DNA from: Acinetobacter sp. ANC 5054
Lineage (GTDB): Bacteria > Pseudomonadota > Gammaproteobacteria > Pseudomonadales > Moraxellaceae
DNA length: 64,000 nt
NCBI RefSeq assembly: GCF_002135295.1
Contig: NZ_NEGG01000003.1
Location: 186,001-250,000 of the forward strand
Reading direction: 5' to 3'
Below the pieces are notes generated by a model. The model had not been told where the DNA came from, did not search any database, and worked only from the letters and a program-made list of their open reading frames with translations. Positions 34,012 through 42,722 of this stretch are shown piece by piece. Both the position numbers and the translations under genes were made by a program. Within the stretch, counting starts at the first letter, position 1. Every line of letters starts with the position of its first letter.

Positions 34012-34035
34012 TGACTCACTTCTGAATGTAGTCAA

Positions 34036-34302
34036 TTATAAAATTTGATTCGTGGCTGCAAATGCATCTAGCTCAGTTTGAGTCACTACGCGCACTGCCT
34101 GTATTTCATCAATCCTGACAAGTAACAACCCACCTAAAGCTGGCTGATAACGTCTTGCACTACCAAATGGCGTATAGGCCACTTTTGATTGCTCAGCAAA
34201 AATCAACCAATCTTCATGCCCCAACATCACTGCTACAGGTGTTTGTCCCTGCTGTAGCATGCGTTCAATTTGCACTTTTACGAATTGCTCAATCGTTTGC
34301 AT
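34036..34302 (-). CDS. Small hypothetical protein
   Basis: Protein of 88 residues without signal peptide. Beginning MQTIEQFVKVQIERMLQQ, it is helical at both ends and has a central Gly/Leu-rich strand part (GGLLLVRIDEIQAVRVV). It is convergent with gloB. No family recognised; the base composition is like that of its neighbours. Confidence 0.55.
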   Translation of the reverse strand: MQTIEQFVKVQIERMLQQGQTPVAVMLGHEDWLIFAEQSKVAYTPFGSARRYQPALGGLLLVRIDEIQAVRVVTQTELDAFAATNQIL

Positions 34303-34505
34303 ATCGGTTTATCAACATTTGCTATGGTCTATTTATTTTAACTGAACTCATTATGAAACCTTCATACTTAAAAACGTTCACATTAGACTGAAAATTCACA
34401 GTATTAGAATAAAGCTCGCTGCTTCGAGGCACTTGATAAATTTTGGTACTGCATCTGCATATCGTCAAAAGCATCAGCAAAACCGACTAAAGATAACTCG
34501 TGATA

Positions 34506-34961
34506 CTATGGAGCTTCATATAAATTTGATTCATATCGAGTTTTGACAATCAAACCATTTCTAAATTGATCAATAATATTTCGCGCGTCACGGTACAACC
34601 CCTCTCGTGTTTGTAGTACGTGGTTCTGGTCAACACGTAGTACAGAAATTGAATTTTTCACATGATCTGAACCTACATTAATACTGTAATCGTCATTCAA
34701 AAGGATCACGGTTATCTGATTCTTTTGCATCAAACACATTTTAGAGTTTTCTTGTGCTTGAAATTCACATTGGATATACCAACTGGCACGTCCTAACAAA
34801 GATCTATTTAAAGTTTTGTTGACAGAATAAGAGGCCTGAGTAGAAATTTGCTCAATTAAATTATTTAACGGATCTTTTTTGATGCTTGCTGCAAATGATG
34901 GGGATGAAACGCTAAAAATTAGAAATAACCCTAAACATCTAAGCGCGAAATTATTAAACAT
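34506..34961 (-). CDS. Exported hypothetical protein
   Basis: Protein of 151 residues with a Sec signal peptide (FALRCLGLFLIFSVSSPSFAA) cleaved at about residue 25. The mature domain has WYIQCEFQAQ and KMCLMQKN, two Cys that could form a disulfide, then alternating hydrophobic strands and VKTRYESN. This loosely recalls small periplasmic domains of the invasion-associated-locus-B type, but I would not claim it. A single gene with AT-rich flanks. Confidence 0.6.
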   Translation of the reverse strand: MFNNFALRCLGLFLIFSVSSPSFAASIKKDPLNNLIEQISTQASYSVNKTLNRSLLGRASWYIQCEFQAQENSKMCLMQKNQITVILLNDDYSINVGSDHVKNSISVLRVDQNHVLQTREGLYRDARNIIDQFRNGLIVKTRYESNLYEAP

Positions 34962-35438
34962 AAATATGTATGTGAAGCAAAAAACACCGCATGATAATCA
35001 CTGAGTTAATGCTTATATTACAATTTAAGTATTTAATTTTTAAATATATTTAATACTTCAAACCAACATTATCAAGTGGCTTATAGGTCGCCTTTTATGA
35101 TCGTTTCAGTTCAAACATCGGTCGCAAATTAAGAAAACAATAGGAGAAGAAAACTGTTTGTGATGCGATGAATTTTATAGAACTAATACTCGCTACATTT
35201 ATAGACTTCAAAATATGGCGTTTAATAAAAATAAATTTTTAAATATTCACAATTCCTTACATTAAACAAATTACACTATAAAACAAAGCCTTAAATGAAC
35301 TTATCTAAAATTATAATTTAAAAAATGTTTATTTATTCATCAAAATTTCATATTTTATTAAAAAGTTAGGTTTTTGCCCTTTAAAAAATATTTAGACACC
35401 CCTATTTATTATTTTAATGATTGATAAGGAGTTCGCTC
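34962..35438. other. Very AT-rich intergenic region
   Basis: About 475 bases with long A/T runs (especially 35020-35400) and no reading frame worth naming. Such composition suggests promoters and perhaps H-NS-type silencing; no defined site recognised. Confidence 0.4.
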
Positions 35439-35642
35439 GTGAAAAAAGTGGTTAAAGCAAAAAATTTGGTTGCATTCCGTCTATGGTTAGAAAAATTAGG
35501 CTACTCGGTTCGTACGCTCGCAGATAACCGTGGTTTCACCTTTAGTTTTAAAAAAGAATATGGTCTTGTAACGGTTGACCTATCAGGTAATGCTTTAGCC
35601 ATGCAATTGGGTGAAGAATTTGAGGATCATTTAAAAGCCTGA
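35439..35642 (+). CDS. Small basic hypothetical protein
   Basis: 67 residues when started at the GTG with AAGGA 8 nt upstream; a TTG 18 nt earlier is also open but overlaps that site. Sequence starts VKKVVKAKNLVAF and contains LWLEKLGYSVRTLADNRGFTFSFKKEYGLVTVDLSG, which looks like a small alpha-beta domain. A good terminator follows. Function unknown. Confidence 0.6.
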   Translation: MKKVVKAKNLVAFRLWLEKLGYSVRTLADNRGFTFSFKKEYGLVTVDLSGNALAMQLGEEFEDHLKA

Positions 35643-35723
35643 TTTGCACTTTTAATACGACCAATCAAATAGAATCAATGAAACTGAAATAAATGACTTA
35701 GCTCGGTTTGATTTGAATATGTT

Positions 35724-35749
35724 AAATGCCCGTTCTAACGGGCTTTTTA
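35724..35749 (+). terminator. Rho-independent terminator
   Basis: AATGCCCG / CGGGCTTTTT-type stem with short loop after the small basic protein gene. Confidence 0.85.
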
Positions 35750-35790
35750 TTATCCATTTCATTAAAAGTTTTACACTTTATTTCAAGCAA

Positions 35791-35816
35791 TAAAAAAGCA
35801 AGGCTTAGCCCTGCTT
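35791..35816 (-). terminator. Second terminator downstream of the tRNA cluster
   Basis: Minus strand AAGCAGGGC / GCCTTGCTT-type stem followed by T6. Confidence 0.65.
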
Positions 35817-35929
35817 CATTCCATTACCACATAATCTTACTATTAACATAATCTGACTATTAAACTGTCATTGAAATTCATCATAGATTTAATCAAGTGA
35901 TAAATCTTTTAATTTTCAAACCCCAAAAA

Positions 35930-35956
35930 CAAAAAAGCAAGGTACAAACCTTGCTT
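35930..35956 (-). terminator. Terminator of the tRNA cluster
   Basis: Minus strand AAGCAAGG, 6-nt loop, CCTTGCTT followed by T6, just past the last tRNA-Leu. Confidence 0.9.
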
Positions 35957-35963
35957 AATCTAA

Positions 35964-36048
35964 TGGTGGGGACGGAGAGACTCGAACTCTCACACCTCGC
36001 GGCGCTGGAACCTAAATCCAATGCGTCTACCAATTTCGCCACGTCCCC
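35964..36048 (-). tRNA. tRNA-Leu(UAG), copy 1
   Basis: 85 nt with encoded CCA. Acceptor stem GGGGACG / CGTCCCC, long variable arm typical of tRNA-Leu, T-arm with GTTCGAGTC, anticodon loop TTTAGGT giving anticodon UAG (reads CUA and related codons). It differs from copies 2 and 3 by one base before the anticodon stem (GCATTGG instead of GCACTGG). Confidence 0.95.
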
Positions 36049-36115
36049 ATCTTGGGTTGCTGAATAAATCAGACTTTTTAAGTTCTAAACTGTTGTTACG
36101 ACTTAATAAATTAAG

Positions 36116-36200
36116 TGGTGGGGACGGAGAGACTCGAACTCTCACACCTCGCGGCGCTGGAACCTAAATCCAGTGCGTCTACCAATTTCGCCACGTCCCC
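36116..36200 (-). tRNA. tRNA-Leu(UAG), copy 2
   Basis: 85 nt, same features as copy 1. The spacers that follow copies 1 and 2 share GGGTTGCTGAATAAATCAG and the next bases, a sign of tandem duplication of gene plus spacer. Confidence 0.95.
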
Positions 36201-36236
36201 AACAGGGTTGCTGAATAAATCAGACTTTTTAAAACT

Positions 36237-36310
36237 TGGCAGAGGATCAAGGACTCGAACCTTGACGAACGGTTTTGGAGACCGTCATGCTACCATTACA
36301 CCAATCCTCT
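36237..36310 (-). tRNA. tRNA-Trp(CCA)
   Basis: 74 nt with encoded CCA. Acceptor AGAGGAT / ATCCTCT, anticodon stem ACGGT / ACCGT around loop CTCCAAA giving anticodon CCA. The D-arm (TGGTGTAATGGTAGCATG) looks more like that of tRNA-Gly/Gln types than the usual bacterial tRNA-Trp, and the discriminator is G. It lies between tRNA-Leu copies 2 and 3. Confidence 0.85.
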
Positions 36311-36347
36311 GTAACCTTCATTATCAAATCATTCATTGATAATTTAG

Positions 36348-36432
36348 TGGTGGGGACGGAGAGACTCGAACTCTCACACCTCGCGGCGCTGGAACCTAAA
36401 TCCAGTGCGTCTACCAATTTCGCCACGTCCCC
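36348..36432 (-). tRNA. tRNA-Leu(UAG), copy 3
   Basis: 85 nt, same as copy 2 over the gene. It is the promoter-proximal tRNA of the cluster; all four tRNAs are probably made from one precursor. Confidence 0.95.
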
Positions 36433-36539
36433 GATGGCTGTGTATATTATAGAGATCACCTGTACATGACAAGCCTTTTTTATAAAAAAGCCACTCGTTT
36501 GTTTAAATAAAAAACAATGTGCTGTTTTTTGTATTTTTC

Positions 36540-37382
36540 TTAAACAAATTCAGTCATTAAGCAGCTTTTTAAGCGATAAAAATCCACTAATCTTGCTTCT
36601 TTTTGTTTGCAAAGCATGCCACTGACTAAGTCTTTAAATACAAGGTATTGCGCTGGAAGTTCAACTTTTAAGCGCTGGCAATGTAAATATGCCCATTCTT
36701 CATAAGTTTTAGCCTGTAAACGCGCTGCACTTAGCCATTCCAGAAAAATAATTCCTAAGGCATAGATGTCGCTTGCCAAGGATTTCGCGTCACCATGAAA
36801 TAGTTCAGGCGCCATATATCGTGGGGTTGCCGTTAAAGTAGACAGAGTTTCAGAATGCAGCGGCATAGCCTGTTCGAAATCAATGAGCTTGCACTGCCCT
36901 TGCCATATAACAAAATGCTCACGTTTCAGATCTGCATGAATCCAATTCTGCTGCCACAGCAACTCCAAAGCATCTATGGCTTGCCAAAGTATGTGATTTA
37001 TTTGCTTTAAATGTAAAGTTTCTGCAGGCATTGAAAATAAACCGCTTGCATGTGGAAGTATCAATACTTGAGATACCAGTTCATCTTGAAGCTTCAACTG
37101 AACCAGTTCAAATATTTGAAATGGCAAAAGGATGCTTTTCGAACTTATATTCTTATCAAATTGCTTATATCGTTCTAACTCGTGCTGAAAACTGATTGAA
37201 TGAGCATCACTGATCCCTGGCACTTGTGCTTTGAGCCAATACAGATTTTGCCCAACTTGAAATTGATATTGCTGACGACCAAAAGCCAAGCTTTGCGGCT
37301 TGGCTTTTGGAATGTAATTGAATTGCTGAAGTTCTTGCAGCTTAAACTGCAATAAATTCGGCATGTTGCTGATTGGGTTCAT
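36540..37382 (-). CDS. Protein-kinase-like protein, coupled to a patatin
   Basis: Protein of 280 residues with a eukaryotic-type kinase fold: candidate ATP Lys51 in LYWLKAQ, alpha-C Glu in QHELERY, catalytic loop HADLKREHF with Asp151 (the usual Asn is His), metal motif LIDFE with Asp168 (DFG changed to DFE), TATPRYMAPE activation segment and SDIYALGIIFLEWL. A normal Gly-rich loop is not evident. The gene overlaps the 3' end of the patatin gene by about 40 nt, so the two are surely co-expressed. Cytoplasmic; target unknown. A later ATG at 37364 is possible. Confidence 0.8.
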   Translation of the reverse strand: MNPISNMPNLLQFKLQELQQFNYIPKAKPQSLAFGRQQYQFQVGQNLYWLKAQVPGISDAHSISFQHELERYKQFDKNISSKSILLPFQIFELVQLKLQDELVSQVLILPHASGLFSMPAETLHLKQINHILWQAIDALELLWQQNWIHADLKREHFVIWQGQCKLIDFEQAMPLHSETLSTLTATPRYMAPELFHGDAKSLASDIYALGIIFLEWLSAARLQAKTYEEWAYLHCQRLKVELPAQYLVFKDLVSGMLCKQKEARLVDFYRLKSCLMTEFV

Positions 37383-38853
37383 TTTGATAATTTAATAATT
37401 CAAGACAATGCTGAATGGTTTTGCCAATTCGTGCCTGTGTCTCGATTAACGTTATTTTCGGCCATGTTGCACGCTCACCTTCGCGCTGAAGGACTTTAAA
37501 TAAATACGGGCGTGGGTTTTGCAGCATATAACTATAATGTCGCAAACCGTATTTACCGACAATGTTTACATCACCATAGTAGCGTTGATCTACTACGCCA
37601 TAACCATGATCGAGTAAGCGGCGCACAGGTGGAATACTGCCTGCACGCTCACGTGCAAAATCCATCACCCCTTTACTGATTACCTTGCCTTGACGACGGA
37701 CAATGCGCTCTGGCCAACTCAACATACTTTTGCGGAAACGTGCTGCATCATCTTGCATAAACGGCACAATGTGTGGATTGACCTGACTGGCAATGCTGTA
37801 ATTAATATTATACAAGCGTGCCATTTTCTCCTGAGGAAAATCACTACGTACACTACCATCTACCCAGCGTGTTGCAGACATATATGGGGTTAATTGCCCA
37901 TCATAGCGTTTACTGGTCAAACGAACAGGAGGAAATAATATAGGGACTGCACATGATGCAAGTACAGCACTCCACACCAATAAGTCTGGTGAGGTATAGG
38001 CATTCATGATTCTTGCATCTTGCGATGCATCATAAGGTGCGACAGCAATATTAATATGTAAACCAGATTGCTTATAAGCTTCAGCAAAAGTGAGATTACC
38101 TAAATTCTCAACCAAGAATTTTTTAAGATACTTCACATCTGCCAAGCCACCATTGCCATGGATCAACTCACTTAATTTTCGAAAATGAAATGCTTCACTA
38201 AAGAAGTTTTGTCCATTGATTAAATTTACAAAATCTGACGGCTTAGAAACACCCAACATCCCTGTCATTATTGCGCCAGCACTTGAGCCTGAGAGCACTT
38301 TGGGCAATAAATCTTGTTCCATAAGCGCTTTGCAGACCCCTGTATGAAACAACCCGAGAGTAGATCCACCCGAAAACATTAAAACAGGTTGCCCATAAGC
38401 TTTTTGACTTTGTTCAAAGAATTCAATTTTTTGCTGTGCATTTAAACAGGTACATTCGGCTGATGCGATATAAGCCAAACTTTGACTAACTTCTTCTACA
38501 TAATCTTCAATAATTTTTTTGGTCCCCACATACGCTTCTGTAAACAATAAAGGATGTGCGATATTCCCTACATCATAAGTCAGCCCTTCACTTAAAATGT
38601 ACATGAGGTCGCGGGTACGTTTTTGCGAGCGGTAACGTTTTAGTAAACTTAAGCGATGGGAAATAATTTCTGCATCAAAATAAGGTGAACAATTATCTAG
38701 TTTCCACTCTTGTGCACCCGATTGCTCATCAATTTTCAGTGCGATACTTTTCCATTCTTCATAGCATTCAGCATGTTCAAGCTGACGTTTTAATTTTTTT
38801 ATACGATATGCCTGATGCGGATTAATATTTCTTGAAAAATCGTTAAACAACAT
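37342..38853 (-). CDS. Patatin-like phospholipase with N-terminal DUF3336
   Basis: Protein of 503 residues. The N-terminal about 150 residues match DUF3336 (found ahead of the patatin domain in TGL3/4/5-like lipases). The patatin domain has the oxyanion motif SGGSTLGLFH near 161, the nucleophile GSSAG with Ser191, and the catalytic Asp332 in WVDGS. It should hydrolyse acyl esters of glycerolipids. The C-terminal part is Arg-rich. It is the first gene of the pair with the kinase-like gene. Confidence 0.92.
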   Translation of the reverse strand: MLFNDFSRNINPHQAYRIKKLKRQLEHAECYEEWKSIALKIDEQSGAQEWKLDNCSPYFDAEIISHRLSLLKRYRSQKRTRDLMYILSEGLTYDVGNIAHPLLFTEAYVGTKKIIEDYVEEVSQSLAYIASAECTCLNAQQKIEFFEQSQKAYGQPVLMFSGGSTLGLFHTGVCKALMEQDLLPKVLSGSSAGAIMTGMLGVSKPSDFVNLINGQNFFSEAFHFRKLSELIHGNGGLADVKYLKKFLVENLGNLTFAEAYKQSGLHINIAVAPYDASQDARIMNAYTSPDLLVWSAVLASCAVPILFPPVRLTSKRYDGQLTPYMSATRWVDGSVRSDFPQEKMARLYNINYSIASQVNPHIVPFMQDDAARFRKSMLSWPERIVRRQGKVISKGVMDFARERAGSIPPVRRLLDHGYGVVDQRYYGDVNIVGKYGLRHYSYMLQNPRPYLFKVLQREGERATWPKITLIETQARIGKTIQHCLELLNYQNEPNQQHAEFIAV

Positions 38854-39043
38854 GACTATCCCTCAGCGCATTTTTATGTGTTTACTACGCTAGCTTTATA
38901 ACAACTTTTTCGTTGTTCGAATAGCGTAGATCTGACCGAAAAATCAGTTAAATTTGACATATTTTGCATAATATAGCAGCCTATTTGATGTACACTGAAT
39001 GATATACACCAACCTACAACAAGACTGCACAAGCTGAATCATC

Positions 39044-39916
39044 ATGGCAACAATTGATTTACCTGACAACATCCTGCAAACACTTTCTACTGTACTTTTA
39101 CAATTACAGCAAAACCTTCCTGCTTTAAAACAGTCTCCCGACTTTTCAAGTATTGCTTACAAGTGGCAAGATCAACAACTTAAAGCCATCCATCAGCCTA
39201 AAGTTATGTATTTGGATGATTTAAAAGGCATTGAACGTCAAAAAGAAAAAGTTATTCAAAATACTTTACAGTTTTTAAATGGTCTGCCTACCAATGATGT
39301 CTTATTGACAGGTTCACGCGGAACAGGAAAATCATCCATTGTTCGTGCCTTATTGACTCAGTATGCTGAAAAAGGGTTACGTTTAATTGAAATTGAACGT
39401 GATGATTTATCCGATTTACCATTAATTCAGCAACTGATTGCTGACCGTCCTGAAAAATTTATCGTTTATTGTGATGATTTGGCATTTAATGCAGAAGATG
39501 AAAATTATCGCAGCTTAAAAAGTGTGCTTGATGGTTCATTACAATCGGGTTCAACTAATTTTATTATTTATGCGACCAGTAACCGCCGTCATTTACTGCC
39601 TGAGTTCATGCATGAAAATACCCCAGTTACTAAGGTTGATGTCCCGCAATATACTGAGTTACACCCTCAAGAAGCAATTGAAGAAAAAATTTCTTTATCT
39701 GATCGCTTTGGTATGTGGCTGTCATTCTACCCTATGGATCAAAAGCTCTACTTAGAAATTGTTGAGCACTATTTGGCGAAAGCATCTATGCCTTGGACTG
39801 AAGAAGCCCGTGCCGAAGCGCTACGATGGTCGCAAGGACGCGGACAGCGTTCTGGCCGTGCGGCATATCAATTTTCGAAGCATTGGATTGGGTCAGAGCA
39901 ACTTAAAAAATCTTAA
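39044..39916 (+). CDS. DUF815 family ATPase
   Basis: AAA-type ATPase of 290 residues. Walker A is GSRGTGKSS near residue 90 and Walker B is FIVYCDDLAF near 148, followed by SNRRHLLPEFM (sensor) and LSDRFGMWLSFYP. These are typical of the DUF815 family, cytoplasmic ATPases of unknown target. It is divergent from the patatin-kinase pair and has its own terminator. Confidence 0.92.
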   Translation: MATIDLPDNILQTLSTVLLQLQQNLPALKQSPDFSSIAYKWQDQQLKAIHQPKVMYLDDLKGIERQKEKVIQNTLQFLNGLPTNDVLLTGSRGTGKSSIVRALLTQYAEKGLRLIEIERDDLSDLPLIQQLIADRPEKFIVYCDDLAFNAEDENYRSLKSVLDGSLQSGSTNFIIYATSNRRHLLPEFMHENTPVTKVDVPQYTELHPQEAIEEKISLSDRFGMWLSFYPMDQKLYLEIVEHYLAKASMPWTEEARAEALRWSQGRGQRSGRAAYQFSKHWIGSEQLKKS

Positions 39917-39930
39917 TGCAGACTAAAGAT

Positions 39931-39961
39931 AAAAAAGAACCGCAATAGCGGTTCTTTTTTA
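39931..39961 (+). terminator. Bidirectional terminator
   Basis: AAAAAAGAACCGC / GCGGTTCTTTTTT stem between convergent genes. Confidence 0.92.
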
Positions 39962-39989
39962 TTGAATATTACAAATGACTCGTTAATTC

Positions 39990-41333
39990 TTAATCCTGAC
40001 AAATCGGTGGCAGCACAGAACGAATATTTAAACCATTGGCAATCTTCTGCACGGTATGCATCACATCACCATCATTCGCTTGATATGAAACCAACTGAAT
40101 ACCCATTGGCAAGCCGCTTACACTCTGAGCAATCGGAAAAGCATAACTTGGTGCATCTAAATAGTTAAATGGACGTGTATATTCACCCACATGACTAAAC
40201 TCGGTATCCGTTGAGCTCGATATAGCTGCAAGGAATGGACTTACAGGAAACAGTAAACATTGACCGTTTAACGAGGCTTTAAACGATTGCTGAAATTTAG
40301 TTCGTTCAGCAATCAATGACTCGTATTTTTCCTGTGAAATACTCTTACCGCGTAGCACACGTTGGCGAACCAATTCCCACATCGTTGTTTCAGCATTTTC
40401 AGCTGTATCGCCATGATATAAATAACTTTCATAGGCAATAATGTCAGATGTTCGATCTGAAAGATCATGAAAATCAAAATGTGCAGGCGGTTGCCAGTTT
40501 TTAATTTCAACCCCTAAAGACTCAATACGTTTTAGCCCTTCGCGCCAAAGCGTTAATACTCCAGGCTCAAGCGGATATGGAAATGCAGATTCATCTAAGG
40601 CATAAATTACATTTTCACTTGATGCCGTATCGGTATTTGCATCCGTCAATAAATTCACTAATGCACTAATGTCGTCTGCAAAACGAGCAAATGGCCCTAA
40701 AGTATCTAAAGTTTTAGATAAAGGCACTGCACCCGTGTCGGCAATTTTATGGGCTGAAGGTTTAAATCCAAATATGCCATTCAATGCTGCTGGTGTACGA
40801 ATCGAACCACCTGTATCACCACCAAATGCCAACGGACTGAGTCCACAAGCAACAGCAACAGCTGAACCTGAAGAAGATCCACCCGGCGCAAATTGCTGTT
40901 CTGCCCACGGATTTTTAGGTGTGCCCTGCATTGGATTTTGCCCAGACAAACCAAATGCCAACTCGGTCATTTTGGTTTTACCTAAAATCACAAAACCTAA
41001 ATCCTGTAACTGATCAGCCAGCGCACAATTTGCTTGCACTTTTTGATCGAGATAAACCGTACCTGCATGCGTGATATGACCCGCCACATCCAGATTATCT
41101 TTCAATAAAATTGGAACACCATGAAATGGACTCAATCGTGTTCCTTGCTGAAGCAACTCATCTAAATATTTTGCCTGTTGCAAAGCTTCGGTTTCGAATA
41201 GCTCTGAAATACAATCTAGATGTTTAAATGTTTGGTTTCGATCAATATAAAATTGAACTGTCTCTACTGAAGTTATCTTTTTGCAGGCAATCTGACGACC
41301 TAGCTCAAGTGCAGATAAATTCACAATATTCAT
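39990..41333 (-). CDS. Amidase-signature family hydrolase
   Basis: Protein of 447 residues. The amidase signature Ser-Ser-Lys triad is visible: Lys in ILLKDNLDVAG near residue 75, the Gly/Ser-rich stretch GGSSSGSAVAVACG near 150, and GGDTGGSIRTPA with the nucleophilic Ser about 25 residues later. Related to GatA and to aliphatic or aryl amidases. Its ATG overlaps the stop codon of the upstream transporter gene (ATGA), so the substrate is probably what that carrier imports. Confidence 0.92.
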   Translation of the reverse strand: MNIVNLSALELGRQIACKKITSVETVQFYIDRNQTFKHLDCISELFETEALQQAKYLDELLQQGTRLSPFHGVPILLKDNLDVAGHITHAGTVYLDQKVQANCALADQLQDLGFVILGKTKMTELAFGLSGQNPMQGTPKNPWAEQQFAPGGSSSGSAVAVACGLSPLAFGGDTGGSIRTPAALNGIFGFKPSAHKIADTGAVPLSKTLDTLGPFARFADDISALVNLLTDANTDTASSENVIYALDESAFPYPLEPGVLTLWREGLKRIESLGVEIKNWQPPAHFDFHDLSDRTSDIIAYESYLYHGDTAENAETTMWELVRQRVLRGKSISQEKYESLIAERTKFQQSFKASLNGQCLLFPVSPFLAAISSSTDTEFSHVGEYTRPFNYLDAPSYAFPIAQSVSGLPMGIQLVSYQANDGDVMHTVQKIANGLNIRSVLPPICQD

Positions 41334-42610
41334 TTTATATCTTCCAAACCTTTTCCTGCCGTTTCAGGCATTTTAATAAATGTGATTAATGTTAATAATG
41401 CGCCAACCAATACCATAAAGTAGAAGTAATCTTGTTTACCAATACTTTGTAGCCAAGTCAGTACATAAGGTGTTGTGCCGCCAAGTAAAGCCACCATCAA
41501 ATTGTAAGGTGCGCCAATGCCAACTGCTCGAACTTCTGTCGGAAACTGTTCAGACATGACCGCTGGGCCAATGGCTGTATATAAAGCATATAAAACCAAT
41601 CCAAAAAGCTCGACCAATAAAATAGATGCAAAAGTGCCATCCATCCATTTAATGATTGGATAAAAGAAAACTAAATATCCCACGGCAAATACGATCAACT
41701 GCGGTTTACGACCAATTTTGTCTGATAGCCAGCCAAATACAGGCTGACACAGCATGAAAATAATTAAGCCAACAGTATTTGCAGCAAAGGCTGTTTGTGG
41801 CTCTGCACCTAAAACTTTAATGGCATAGGTCGGGACATAAACCACAAAAATATAGAATGCAAATGTCGTTAAGATAGAAATACCGACAATACGAAGCGTT
41901 TCTTTCGGATGACGTTTAATCAGTACGGCCAAAGGATTTTTCACAGATTCTTTTTTATGGGTCATTTCGCTATCAGGTACTGATTTACGAATCCACATTC
42001 CTACTAAGCCACCAATCGCACCTAAAATAAACGGAATACGCCATCCATATTCGCTCATTTGCGATTCAGACAAAGAACTAGTTAAGCCCCAAGCAAGACC
42101 TGATGCCATCAAAATACCAATTGCTGAACTAAAAAACATAAAGCTCGAATAGAATCCACGTTTATGTTTTGGTGCCATCTCTGAAAGATAGGTTGCCGCT
42201 GAGGCGAACTCACCGCCCAATGATAAACCTTGAAGTAATCGCGCTAACACCAAAATAATCGGCGCAAAAATACCAATCGATTCATAGGTTGGTGAAAGAC
42301 CAATCATTAATGATCCGCCTGCCATCATGATGATGGTTGCGGCTAAAGCGGCTTTTCGACCATAGCGGTCAGAAAAGATGCCCAATACGATTCCACCCAG
42401 TGGTCGCATAAAGAAACCAACAGCAAAAATTGCGAAGGTCGCAAGCAATGATGCCGTTGGATCATCTGATGGGAAAAATTGTTTCGCGAAAAATACCGCA
42501 AAAGTTGCATAAATCGTCCAATCGAACCATTCAATGGCATTTCCTACAGTTCCTGCAAGAATAACTTTCTTTTGTGATACATTTCCCTGAGTGGAAATTG
42601 AGTTTTGCAT
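41330..42610 (-). CDS. MFS transporter, metabolite:H+ symporter (MHS) family
   Basis: Twelve-helix carrier of 426 residues from MQNSIS (GGAAGAG 6 nt upstream; an ATG five codons earlier is the alternative). It has the MHS marks NAIEWFDWTIYATFAVFF, FFMRPLGGIVLGIFSDRYGRK and GLSLGGEF, as in ShiA, ProP and KgtP, so it likely imports a small organic acid or amide. It forms one transcription unit with the amidase. A double Lrp-type regulator is divergent. Confidence 0.92.
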   Translation of the reverse strand: MQNSISTQGNVSQKKVILAGTVGNAIEWFDWTIYATFAVFFAKQFFPSDDPTASLLATFAIFAVGFFMRPLGGIVLGIFSDRYGRKAALAATIIMMAGGSLMIGLSPTYESIGIFAPIILVLARLLQGLSLGGEFASAATYLSEMAPKHKRGFYSSFMFFSSAIGILMASGLAWGLTSSLSESQMSEYGWRIPFILGAIGGLVGMWIRKSVPDSEMTHKKESVKNPLAVLIKRHPKETLRIVGISILTTFAFYIFVVYVPTYAIKVLGAEPQTAFAANTVGLIIFMLCQPVFGWLSDKIGRKPQLIVFAVGYLVFFYPIIKWMDGTFASILLVELFGLVLYALYTAIGPAVMSEQFPTEVRAVGIGAPYNLMVALLGGTTPYVLTWLQSIGKQDYFYFMVLVGALLTLITFIKMPETAGKGLEDIK

Positions 42611-42643
42611 TTTTGACTCTTCCATAAGCGTCTCATTTAATAT

Positions 42644-42710
42644 TTAGACATAAATACGGGTTGTATTTTATTTTCTAGACTTAAATTAAGATTATAATTA
42701 GTTTTTAGAC
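42644..42710. promoter_or_regulatory. Three TAGAC boxes at helical spacing
   Basis: TAGAC occurs at 42645-42649, 42676-42680 and 42706-42710, all on the plus strand, 31 and 30 bp apart (about three helical turns). They fill the short region between the transporter-amidase operon and the Lrp gene and are good candidate binding sites for that regulator. Confidence 0.5.
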
Positions 42711-42722
42711 AAGTCAATCATC

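Larger units (their letters stand above)
35643..35963. other. Intergenic region with three terminators
   Basis: About 320 bases between a small plus-strand gene and the minus-strand tRNA cluster. It holds a plus-strand terminator at 35724-35749 and two minus-strand terminators (35791-35816 and 35930-35956). Confidence 0.7.

Noticed and set aside
35840..35870. Dif-like sequence (TATTAACATAA)
   Set aside because: The XerD-like arm is not followed by a matching XerC arm at the right distance.
35964..36460. Short open frames across the tRNA cluster
   Set aside because: Several frames of 60-75 codons repeat because the tRNA-Leu genes repeat; they are the tRNAs read as codons, not proteins.
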